13,844 nt of DNA from Acidobacteriaceae bacterium (GTDB taxonomy: Bacteria > Acidobacteriota > Terriglobia > Terriglobales > Acidobacteriaceae): positions 4,726-18,569 of the forward strand of contig PLKU01000271.1 in the NCBI GenBank assembly GCA_003140705.1, in the 5' to 3' direction. Shown here one piece after another: positions 6,316 to 13,406 of this stretch. Each line of letters starts with the position of its first letter. The stretch's first letter is position 1. A program made the translations under genes and the position numbers. The notes beneath the pieces are model-generated. The model worked only from the letters and a program-made list of their open reading frames with translations. It was not told the origin of the DNA and ran no database searches.

Positions 6316-7595
6316 CGCGACAGGGCTTCTTCTTCGACCTCATGCGAGGTCACAACGGGTCGCCGGAGCCCGGCAGCCTTTTCTTCCCGCAGAGTCTTGA
6401 ACGCACGATAGACAAACCACCCCAGGTGCCAGCCGTCCATGAACTTGAATGGCGTTTCCCCTGTGGTGTAGTGGCCGCAGGGCAGCACGCGCGGCTCGAA
6501 GTTGAGCCCCACCCGCCGGAATGCATCCACCACCTGCAGTGAATACTCCCTGGGAAATGTCAGGTCGTAGTCCGCATAGACCAGGAGCACGCGTTTTTGC
6601 GGTCCGCCCGCTTCCGCGCTTGCGAATTTTTCGTAGAAGTAGCACGGGCTTACCGCCGCCCACAACTCCCGCACGCGATCCTGCGTCAGCCCAGCCTCTT
6701 CGAGAGCCTGCTTCACGTGGCGCGTGCTCTGCCCGGCCCAGGTCACGTCTCCAAAAGCTGTCGATGCGTGGTTGAATGCATTCACCCGCAGGCGCGGATC
6801 GTGCGCGCTGGCCAGAAAGGCGTAGCAGGAGCCAAGGCTGGTTCCCAATACGCCGAAATCCTCGTATCCCTGCCCCTCAAGCCAATCAAGGCAACAGCGA
6901 ATATCGACCACCGCCTGGCGGCAGGCCGAGATCGACCGCCCGATGTTGGCGCTGACCGCGTAGTCCGAACGCTCCAGCTCCTCGGGCCTGCGAATGTCGT
7001 GGTAAGGCATCGAGAGCCGCAGCGCCGAGATGCCCATGCGATTGAAGATGGTGCACAGCGAATTATGACCCAGACCATCCGAGTTCCACTGCGGAAGCAC
7101 TACGATGGCTTGCTTGGGCCGAGCAGGGTCTTTGTGCGCAGGAGCTGGATACCAGCGTGCGTTGACCTGGTCGTTTTCAGGGTAAGGCGTGCGCTCCGGC
7201 GAGGTGAACCTCAGGTATTGGGCCGGTGAAAGCTTCCCGTCTTCGGCCTGCTGGCGCATCTCCGCATCCTTGGCGAGGGTCTCCGGACGCACATTGGTTG
7301 GGAACAGTTGCGGATGCCGTTCTTCCAGCCGGAAGTCTGTTGGACGTTCGTAACCAAAGAAAACGTCGCTGTGGCGGATGAGAAGCTGGTTGATGCGGGC
7401 CATCGCGGCCTCTGCTTTAACCGGATCTCGGACATCTTCTGGCTTTGGCACCGCTGCCGCAAAGCCGTTCGCCTCAAGAAAGGGTTCGATCCACTCGAAT
7501 CCCCATTCCAATGGGCGCACGACGCGGTTTTCATCGCGCGTGGTCAGCCGCGTCTCCCACTCGTACATCCAACGCGCATATCTTCCTGTAAGCAT
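6312..7595 (-). CDS. Alpha/beta hydrolase of unknown substrate
   Basis: A 427-residue cytoplasmic protein with no signal peptide. The first roughly 155 residues are a family-specific extension that includes RWMYEWETRL, RVVRPLEWGFEW and an FGYERPTDF motif. The alpha/beta-hydrolase core starts near 162 (AIVVLPQWNSDG) and carries the nucleophile elbow GTSLG with S253. Probable acid residue is D342 or D344 (YADYDLTFP) and the catalytic histidine is H375 (LPCGHYTTGE), followed by a conserved-looking FKFMDGWHLGWF. The layout suggests an esterase- or thioesterase-like serine hydrolase, but I do not recognise the substrate. The ABHD18-type family is one possibility from architecture alone. Start at 7595 is preferred over Met10; a weak GGGAAG precedes it closely, and TAAACT ends 12 bases upstream. 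It lies 61 bases downstream of VKOR on the same strand, so the two may form an operon. Its 3' end overlaps the convergent M23 gene by four bases. Confidence 0.85.
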   Translation of the reverse strand: MLTGRYARWMYEWETRLTTRDENRVVRPLEWGFEWIEPFLEANGFAAAVPKPEDVRDPVKAEAAMARINQLLIRHSDVFFGYERPTDFRLEERHPQLFPTNVRPETLAKDAEMRQQAEDGKLSPAQYLRFTSPERTPYPENDQVNARWYPAPAHKDPARPKQAIVVLPQWNSDGLGHNSLCTIFNRMGISALRLSMPYHDIRRPEELERSDYAVSANIGRSISACRQAVVDIRCCLDWLEGQGYEDFGVLGTSLGSCYAFLASAHDPRLRVNAFNHASTAFGDVTWAGQSTRHVKQALEEAGLTQDRVRELWAAVSPCYFYEKFASAEAGGPQKRVLLVYADYDLTFPREYSLQVVDAFRRVGLNFEPRVLPCGHYTTGETPFKFMDGWHLGWFVYRAFKTLREEKAAGLRRPVVTSHEVEEEALSR

Positions 7596-7656
7596 GGCTT
7601 CCCATCAAGTTTATCAGCGCGGCTTGGATGAAGGCGAAGCCAATTGGAATTGGAAC

Positions 7657-8076
7657 CTAAGCTGAGTTCTTTAAACGCCGCTTGCCCAATTGCGTCAGAG
7701 CCGCCCAAACCAGGCTCAGCAGCGTGATCAGGGCAATAATCCCCTGCGAGATGACGCAATAGAGACACCACACCATGATGATGTCTCTCTCGATGTGACT
7801 CAGATAGAGTGCAAACCCAAGACCGACTAGCGAAGCGGCCACCACAAGCCAGCGCCACCGCGCCAGCGCCAGCCCAGCTAGGGCGACGTAGCCGGCGACC
7901 CCAATCGCCGCCACCGGCACATGGTAGATTTCTGCAAACGGGCTATGGTTGACCATCCCGCAGTCCCACTTCTCGTTGAAGGAGCAGATCTGCGGACCAG
8001 TTGAGTAGTGGACATGAAGCGCCAGCGCCGAAACCACTGCGCCAGCAAGGGCCAGGAAGGCAATAAGGTATCGCAT
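7657..8076 (-). CDS. VKOR-family membrane thiol oxidoreductase, single domain
   Basis: A 139-residue inner-membrane protein with four probable transmembrane helices (about 4-22, 52-72, 76-95, 105-127). It carries the four bacterial VKOR cysteines: C31 and C39 in the periplasmic loop (CSFNEKWDC, with S45 just after) and the CxxC C104-L-Y-C107 near the quinone. By analogy with characterised bacterial VKORs it reoxidises a DsbA-like thioredoxin partner and passes electrons to quinone, driving disulfide formation in exported proteins. There is no fused thioredoxin domain, so a separate partner must be encoded elsewhere. The start at 8076 is chosen because it begins the first membrane helix; an upstream extension to 8307 would overlap nadD and adds only low-complexity polar sequence. 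No Shine-Dalgarno is visible; TAGCAT lies 13 bases upstream. It is divergent from nadD and 61 bases upstream of the alpha/beta hydrolase. Confidence 0.92.
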   Translation of the reverse strand: MRYLIAFLALAGAVVSALALHVHYSTGPQICSFNEKWDCGMVNHSPFAEIYHVPVAAIGVAGYVALAGLALARWRWLVVAASLVGLGFALYLSHIERDIIMVWCLYCVISQGIIALITLLSLVWAALTQLGKRRLKNSA

Positions 8077-8103
8077 CGTCGTGAATCTGATGCTACCAGA
8101 GCC

Positions 8104-8132
8104 GTCACACCAACCCGTGCGCGCGGTACCAT
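8104..8132 (+). promoter_or_regulatory. Candidate nadD promoter, leaderless
   Basis: GTCACA (8104-8109) and TACCAT (8127-8132) each match the sigma-70 consensus at four of six bases with an ideal 17-base spacer. The -10 ends six bases before the nadD ATG, placing transcription start at the A of ATG. This agrees with the lack of a Shine-Dalgarno there. Confidence 0.45.
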
Positions 8133-8138
8133 GAGACC

Positions 8139-8906
8139 ATGCGCGATACAACCCCCGAAGCGAGTGCTCAACTCCACAGCGGAGGCCAGCGCATTGCTTT
8201 CTTCGGCGGCAGCTTTGACCCTCCTCATCTGGGCCATTTGGCTGTGGCGCGCGCTGCCCTCGCTGCGCTTGGGTTGGATTGCGTGCTCTTTGCTCCGGTT
8301 GGCGCACAGCCGCTCAAGCTGCAAGGGTCAACCGCAAGCTTTGAAGACCGTCTTGAGCTAACGCGCCTGGCCATCGCCGGCGAGTCCGGCTTCGCCGTTA
8401 CGCTCGCAGACGCTCCCAAGCCTTCAGGCGTTCCCAACTACACCATTGATACGCTTCTCAAGCTGCACGCTGAACTCGGGAAGGACGCCGTTCTCTTTTG
8501 CTTGATGGGCGCTGATGCATTTTTCGGTCTGTGGCAATGGCACCGGTCGGCGGAAATACCGTTTGTAGCGCCCTTGATCGTCGCTTCGCGTCCTGGCCAA
8601 CGGCTCGAATTGCTGATTGACGATCTGAAGGCTGCTCTCCCCACGGGTTTGACCATCGGAACAGAATCCGGCATCGATGAGTTGAGATCCGGTGTGGAGC
8701 TCCGTTCGTTCGTTCTCCAGAATCCTCAGGGCCAGACGACCACCCTCTATCTTCTTCCCAGCCTTGATGTGGAGATCAGCGCCTCGCAGGTTCGCGATCA
8801 GATCCGCGAGGAACTCCGCTCCGCCGATGGGGCTTCGAGCGTTGAAAACCAGCTTCTGCCGGCTCCTGTCTTTGAAGCGATTCGCGCCCGCGGACTCTAT
8901 CGCTAA
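8139..8906 (+). CDS. nadD: Nicotinate-nucleotide adenylyltransferase
   Basis: A 255-residue cytoplasmic nucleotidyltransferase that joins ATP and nicotinate mononucleotide to form deamido-NAD, the step before NAD synthetase. The Rossmann-type signature GGSFDPPHLGH is at 23-33 with the catalytic histidines H30 and H33. MGADAFFGLWQWHR (123-136) matches the substrate-binding segment and ISASQVR (213-219) is the ISSTxIR nucleotide-binding motif. The protein is longer than the usual 190-215: it has an 18-residue polar N-terminal extension and about 40-50 extra residues around 155-205 before the final motif. The ATG at 8139 is the only ATG upstream of the signature. It is followed at 191 bases by rsfS on the same strand, a very common pairing, with a structured repeat in between. 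It is divergent from VKOR. Confidence 0.96.
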   Translation: MRDTTPEASAQLHSGGQRIAFFGGSFDPPHLGHLAVARAALAALGLDCVLFAPVGAQPLKLQGSTASFEDRLELTRLAIAGESGFAVTLADAPKPSGVPNYTIDTLLKLHAELGKDAVLFCLMGADAFFGLWQWHRSAEIPFVAPLIVASRPGQRLELLIDDLKAALPTGLTIGTESGIDELRSGVELRSFVLQNPQGQTTTLYLLPSLDVEISASQVRDQIREELRSADGASSVENQLLPAPVFEAIRARGLYR

Positions 8907-8924
8907 AACCGTTCCGCCCGAGTC

Positions 8925-9024
8925 GTGGGTCAGTTTGAAGGGTACGGGCTTCAGCCCATACAGAAATCAAGAAAAATGAAGGTGGGCTTTAGCCCAAGAG
9001 GAAGGTTCTCTCAATCTGACCCAC
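8925..9024. repeat. 100-base composite palindromic element (three-helix, cloverleaf-like)
   Basis: Outer arms 8925-8938 and 9011-9024 are inverted repeats of 14 bases with one mismatch (GTGGGTCAGTTTGA against TCAATCTGACCCAC). They enclose two hairpins with nearly the same core: GGGCTTCAGCCC at 8946-8957, extended to 8942-8961 by GTA/TAC, and GGGCTTTAGCCC at 8984-8995. An A-rich linker separates the hairpins. No clear target-site duplication is seen at the edges. It lies between nadD and rsfS, 18 bases past the nadD stop, so it would be part of any shared transcript. From memory, GGGCTTYAGCCC palindromes recur in acidobacterial genomes; I could not check that here. Confidence 0.75.
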
Positions 9025-9097
9025 TGGCTTCGCCCGGCCCCGCTTGCTCCTCCCAAATCGAGGGTCTACGATTGAAGTTGGAGACTATTTCCACCGA

Positions 9098-9664
9098 ATG
9101 ACGACAACCCAAACACACCAGCAAACCCGTGTTCTGGTCCAGGCCGCTACTCAGGCCTGCCTCGACAAGAAGGGCGAAGACACCCGCATCCTCGAGCTCG
9201 ACCCCATCGACTCCGGCCTCTCGGACTTCTTCCTCGTTACCTCCGCCAGCAACGACCGCCAGGCCATCGCCATTGCCGATGAGATTGAGCATCGCCTCAA
9301 GAAAGAGTTTGGCACCTACCCGAACTCAGTTGAAGGCCGTCGCCAGGGTCATTGGATTCTGCTCGACTATGTGGACTTTGTCGTCCACGTGTTTCTCGCC
9401 GAGCGTCGATCCTTCTATGACATTGAAAGGCTGCGCAAGTCCGCTCGCCCGCTCACACCAGCCGAATTCGACGCTGAGTTGACGGCCGCCCTGTCGGCGA
9501 AAACTCTTGCCGCACGCAGCAAGGCCAAGGCCAAGCCGGCTAGAAGTAAAATTGCCGCCGGACCTAAACCGAAGAAGGCGGCAAAGAAGGCGCCAGCAAA
9601 GAGCGCAGCGAAAAAGACAGCGACTAAGAAAGCCGCCCCAAAGAAATCCGCCGCGAAAAAATAG
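9098..9664 (+). CDS. rsfS: Ribosome silencing factor RsfS (Iojap family) with Lys/Ala-rich tail
   Basis: A 188-residue protein. Residues 12-118 are the RsfS/Iojap domain: LVQAATQACLDKKGED, the hallmark DPIDSGLSDFFLVTSASNDRQ split over 35-55, GHWILLDYVDFVVHVF (84-99) and YDIERL (107-112). RsfS binds ribosomal protein uL14 on the large subunit and blocks subunit joining, lowering translation when nutrients are short. Most RsfS proteins end near residue 110-130. Here a tail of about 48 residues (141-188) follows with roughly 18 Lys and many Ala in KKAAKKAPAKSAAKK-like repeats, resembling histone H1 tails. The ATG at 9098 is preferred; GGAG lies 14 bases upstream, rather far. An upstream TTG at 9044 would add 18 residues outside the family. 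It is likely co-expressed with nadD and ends before a strong bidirectional terminator. Confidence 0.95.
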   Translation: MTTTQTHQQTRVLVQAATQACLDKKGEDTRILELDPIDSGLSDFFLVTSASNDRQAIAIADEIEHRLKKEFGTYPNSVEGRRQGHWILLDYVDFVVHVFLAERRSFYDIERLRKSARPLTPAEFDAELTAALSAKTLAARSKAKAKPARSKIAAGPKPKKAAKKAPAKSAAKKTATKKAAPKKSAAKK

Positions 9665-9733
9665 ACTTCAGGCCGGCAAACGCAATATTTGCTACAGCCG
9701 AGCACTTCAATCTACATTTTCTGCTCCAAACAG

Positions 9734-9767
9734 AAAAGGGGACCCGCCGAAGCGAATCCCCTTTTTT
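9734..9767. terminator. Bidirectional terminator between rsfS and the TonB-dependent receptor
   Basis: AAAAGGGGA (9734-9742) pairs with TCCCCTTTT (9757-9765), with a run of six T on the plus strand and a T run on the minus strand from the A-rich left arm. It sits between two convergent genes, 70 bases past the rsfS stop and 19 bases past the receptor stop, so it can end both transcripts. Its AAGGGGAC and TCCCCTT ends match those of the hairpin at 2450-2479. Confidence 0.85.
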
Positions 9768-9785
9768 GTCTGCAGTTGATTGGTC

Positions 9786-12700
9786 TTAGAAGGTAAAGTG
9801 CAGCTGCAAGCGGATATTGCGGCTCAGCTGATACAAGTATGGCTTTCCATACTGGCTGCTGATAGTGATCGGTCCGCCACCACCAAGACCACCCGAACCT
9901 GAAGTGAGCGGAGTGGAATTCATTGCGCCCACGTAGTCATACTTGTGCTGGGCCGCGCCATAGAAAGAGGGACCATTGAACAGAGTGAGTCCAGCGGGAG
10001 CAATGAAGTTCGCGGCGAAGCCGGAATCAATTTCCTGGTTGTTCGAAACCACTGCGCGTTGGTTCAGGAGGTTGGAAAACGTCGCATCAAAGCTCAGGGA
10101 CTTCGATTCGCCCATTTTATAGGCTTGGCGGAGGTTGAAGTCTGTCTGCGTATACCATGGTGTGCGTTTGGTGTACGGCGCGCTCGCAGTGATCACACCG
10201 GTGCCCAGATTCTGCGTAACATCGATCCACTTTCCACGATTCACAATATCGGTCGGGAAAGCGCCACTGGGTGGCACAGCAAAGCCGCTCGGGAAAGCGT
10301 AACCCACATCAAGATAGCTGGTCAGCGGGGTACCGCTGTAAGCCACCTGGAAGATGCCGAAATCGGTTGCCATCCTCTTCAACCAATTCAGCTCGTAGTA
10401 CGCTTGGCCCTTGAGGCCGTTGGGGCGATCGGTGGGCAACAGCCCGCTGGAAGATCCTCCGTTCGCGTTCCATGAGAAATGCGGCTCGTCAAAAGAACGG
10501 CTGTTGTTCGGCGCATTGCGGCCGCCGCCGCCATCGGCTACATCGGTGCTGGTGAGGCCGGTATAGTTGCCCCGGAAGTTGCTGTAGGTATAAGAGAACA
10601 TTCCAGCCCAATGGTTGGACTGCGCCTTGGTGAGGCGGATTTCTACACCGTCATAGCTGCGGGCCGCGGGGATCACTTTGTTGGCCGGGCAGACTCCTGT
10701 GCATGGCGGGGGTGCTGCGCCATAAATGAAGTTGTAAAAGCCATTGAATGTGGAGTTAATCCCCTGGCCGGGGTTCACGATCACGAACACTTCACCAACC
10801 GCAGGATTGAAGATGGATGAATCTTCGATCACGTGATCAAGCCGACGACGGTCCCAGCGTCCTTCCAATGCAAGGGTTGGGCTGAGCTGATAGTCCACAC
10901 CGAAGTCCGATTCGTGCTGCTCGTAGGGCTTCAACCCTGGGGCCGTTCCCTCTTGCGCGATGCTGCAGGTGGAGCAGGTGGTTGGCCATGCACGGAGGTT
11001 CTGGTTCTCGAGGAAGACCAGTCCCGAGGGGGTTGTGCCGCCGAAGTTTGCCTGGTCGGTGGAGTCATATCCGGCACAATCGCGGCCAGCACCGTTATAG
11101 ACAGGGTTGATGGTGGAAAGATTGGGGGTCATCAACGCATACCAGCATTCCTGCCAATATTGACCACCGTAGGAACTGATGGCTACGTTCAGCTTCATCT
11201 GGTCAAAGAAGTCACCAAAGCCGCCGAACACCTTCATCTTCCCGTTCTTGAACACATCCCATGCTCCGCCGATGCGCGGCGCGATCTTGTCTCCCCAGCC
11301 AAAGTCGATGGGCCTGGTGATCTTTGCGTTGCTTGGCTGATTCTCAGCAGGCAGGTACTCCTTCTCCATGCGAAGTCCGACGTTGATTGTAAGCCCCTTG
11401 CCGATTGTCCAGGCATCCTGGGCGAACAGTCCGTGGTTGTATGCAATGGCTCTGCCGCCGCTGCCGAAGTCATAGACGTCGATGGTGCCAAAGGTGCCCA
11501 CGCAGGTCGAACCTCCCGTCATTGCCTCAACAGCGGCGCAATTCTGCTTACCTATCGGTCCCTGCGGTGCATACGCGTTGCTGACTCCCGGCCACACCTG
11601 GGTATATGCCGTGTTGAAGCCCTGAAGGATGTCGTTGGAGTTACGGTCCAGCTGGTAGCCGAACTTAAAGTTGTGCGTGCCACCTCTTCCCGAGTGGAAC
11701 CAGGCAACATCCTGATCGAACTGGATGGCCTTGTTCGAGTTGCGGTGCGTAAAGCTGCCGTCGACGGGAAGGTTGATAGAGCCGGCTGCCTGGGCGAGCT
11801 GGGGTGCGGACTTCGACAGAAGATTTCCGTTTGTGTCTGTCTGGGTCCCGGTACCGCTGTCCTGGAAGCTGTAGATCGTACCGGCTTCTGGGAAACCAAA
11901 GTCGTGGTAGTTCTCAAAGTAGTATCCGAACCGCGTCGTAGCTACCAGGGAGTTGGTGAGGGTAATGTCCGCGCCGGTGTTGAGAGTGATATTGGGGGCG
12001 GTGAAGCCAAGCGTGTGTGCATAAGCCGAAACGGGGTTGCCACTCGATATGCAATTGGAGTTGTTCGCGGTGGTAAACGATCCAGGGCAACCTGTTGAAG
12101 AGTTGATCTGGTTGCCGATCGGATCGCCGTTCGGCAGGTTTTCGCCAGCTTCGCGTTGGGCCTGGTAGAGCCAGGAACCAAAGACGCGGATTTTTTGCGT
12201 TACCTCTGCATCGAGGCGGACGTTGCCATAGTCTGTATGGGTGTTCTGGCTGAAAGGAATAAGGCCGCCATTCGCGGGGCCGTAGTTAACGCTCTCTGCG
12301 AAGGAGTTGAACTCAGGATTGTAGCCGGCGAATAGGAATACCCTGTCCTTCAGTCTTTGATAAAACGAATCCGGGATGCCATAAATCTTCGGGAAAAGAT
12401 CCACAAGCGGGCCGCCGACAGTGACGCCAGGCCAGAAGTTGTCGCTGTGGTTCCGGACAGGCTGAACGCTCTGATAGGGAGGATCGATGGCGCCCCAGCT
12501 TGTGGGTGTGCCTGTTGAAGTGATGTCATAGCGGGGATAGGCATTCGGTGAGCCGTTCATGGCGGCGTCTTGATATCCCGTAAAGATTGAACCGTGCCAC
12601 TTTGCGGTGCCCTTCTTCATGATCACGTTCACGACGCCGCCCAGGGCGCCACCGTACTCGGCTTCAACGCCCGAGCTCTTCAGCTGCACTTCCTGAATGA

Positions 12701-13406
12701 AATCGAAAGGAACGCTGGTGTGCGAGTAGCCGCCAATGATGTTGGCTGTCTCCTGGCCTTCCACCAGATAGGAGTTCTCTGAGTCGGAGCCGCCGCCGAT
12801 CGAATATCCGACGTTTCCACCGTTGCTGCCGTTGCCGGGAGAGACGCTGCCGGTGCCGTTGCTGATCATCGTGCTGCCTGCCAAGGGCTCATTGCGAGCG
12901 GAAGGCGCAAACTGAATGACCGATTGGAAGGAGCTGCCGTGGGGTACATCCTGGAGCACATCTTCCGGAATGTTTGTTAGGGTCGTGGTCGAAGTTGTGT
13001 CGATCATCGGGCCCTCAGTCTTCACTTCGACAACAGAGGTGACCGCGCCGACCTTCAGTTCCAGATTCACGGTCGGAAGGTGGCCGACCTCGAGAACCAG
13101 GCCTGTGCGCTTCAAGGTGTCAAAGCCCGGCGCCTTCACCACCAGCGTGTACTCGCCAGGAGGCATGTTGGCAAAGCGGTAATAGCCCGCAGCATCCGTG
13201 CGGGTTTCCTTTGAACCGACAAGGGTTGGAGTCGTTGCGACAACATCGGCCCCTGGAACCACGGCGCCCGTGGGGTCCTTCACTGTTCCTTGAAGTCCGC
13301 CGGTTGTCTCTTGCGCAAGAATGCATTGTGTAAACAGCACCACAAGGGCCAGAGCAAGCCACCGCGGTGTGGCCAGACGCTTCAGTTGTTCGGTCCAAAC
13401 TCTCAT
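9786..13406 (-). CDS. TonB-dependent outer-membrane receptor, Oar-like, with carboxypeptidase-regulatory domain
   Basis: A 1206-residue protein. Residues 1-31 are a signal peptide (WLALALVVLFTQCILA). Residues 37-118 form a carboxypeptidase-regulatory-like beta-sandwich (GTVKDPTGAVVPGADV, DAAGYYRFANMPPGEYTL). A plug domain follows at about 145-265 (IPEDVLQDVP, SYLVEGQETANIIGG, EAEYGGALGGVVNVIMKKG), then a large beta-barrel to the terminal Phe in LQLHFTF, the outer-membrane assembly signal. Long Gly/Ser/Asn-rich loops are typical of this family. It probably imports or binds a large nutrient, perhaps a plant or microbial glycan; the substrate is unknown and no clear TonB box is seen. Ten cysteines in the mature protein fall in five close pairs. 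The ATG at 13406 has GGAG five bases upstream and begins the signal peptide; the open frame upstream to a TTG at 13556 is rejected. No sigma/anti-sigma or SusD-like partner is adjacent. Confidence 0.93.
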   Translation of the reverse strand: MRVWTEQLKRLATPRWLALALVVLFTQCILAQETTGGLQGTVKDPTGAVVPGADVVATTPTLVGSKETRTDAAGYYRFANMPPGEYTLVVKAPGFDTLKRTGLVLEVGHLPTVNLELKVGAVTSVVEVKTEGPMIDTTSTTTLTNIPEDVLQDVPHGSSFQSVIQFAPSARNEPLAGSTMISNGTGSVSPGNGSNGGNVGYSIGGGSDSENSYLVEGQETANIIGGYSHTSVPFDFIQEVQLKSSGVEAEYGGALGGVVNVIMKKGTAKWHGSIFTGYQDAAMNGSPNAYPRYDITSTGTPTSWGAIDPPYQSVQPVRNHSDNFWPGVTVGGPLVDLFPKIYGIPDSFYQRLKDRVFLFAGYNPEFNSFAESVNYGPANGGLIPFSQNTHTDYGNVRLDAEVTQKIRVFGSWLYQAQREAGENLPNGDPIGNQINSSTGCPGSFTTANNSNCISSGNPVSAYAHTLGFTAPNITLNTGADITLTNSLVATTRFGYYFENYHDFGFPEAGTIYSFQDSGTGTQTDTNGNLLSKSAPQLAQAAGSINLPVDGSFTHRNSNKAIQFDQDVAWFHSGRGGTHNFKFGYQLDRNSNDILQGFNTAYTQVWPGVSNAYAPQGPIGKQNCAAVEAMTGGSTCVGTFGTIDVYDFGSGGRAIAYNHGLFAQDAWTIGKGLTINVGLRMEKEYLPAENQPSNAKITRPIDFGWGDKIAPRIGGAWDVFKNGKMKVFGGFGDFFDQMKLNVAISSYGGQYWQECWYALMTPNLSTINPVYNGAGRDCAGYDSTDQANFGGTTPSGLVFLENQNLRAWPTTCSTCSIAQEGTAPGLKPYEQHESDFGVDYQLSPTLALEGRWDRRRLDHVIEDSSIFNPAVGEVFVIVNPGQGINSTFNGFYNFIYGAAPPPCTGVCPANKVIPAARSYDGVEIRLTKAQSNHWAGMFSYTYSNFRGNYTGLTSTDVADGGGGRNAPNNSRSFDEPHFSWNANGGSSSGLLPTDRPNGLKGQAYYELNWLKRMATDFGIFQVAYSGTPLTSYLDVGYAFPSGFAVPPSGAFPTDIVNRGKWIDVTQNLGTGVITASAPYTKRTPWYTQTDFNLRQAYKMGESKSLSFDATFSNLLNQRAVVSNNQEIDSGFAANFIAPAGLTLFNGPSFYGAAQHKYDYVGAMNSTPLTSGSGGLGGGGPITISSQYGKPYLYQLSRNIRLQLHFTF

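Noticed and set aside
6597..7229. A 210-codon plus-strand frame inside the alpha/beta hydrolase gene
   Set aside because: It is antisense to a gene with an intact catalytic triad; its own translation is Arg-rich with no motifs.
8077..8307. A 77-residue N-terminal extension of VKOR
   Set aside because: It would overlap the start of nadD on the other strand and adds polar low-complexity sequence before the first membrane helix.
10833..12098. A 421-codon open frame antisense to the receptor gene
   Set aside because: Its translation has no recognisable domain or signal, and it lies wholly inside a well-supported receptor. Long antisense frames are common opposite GC-rich genes.
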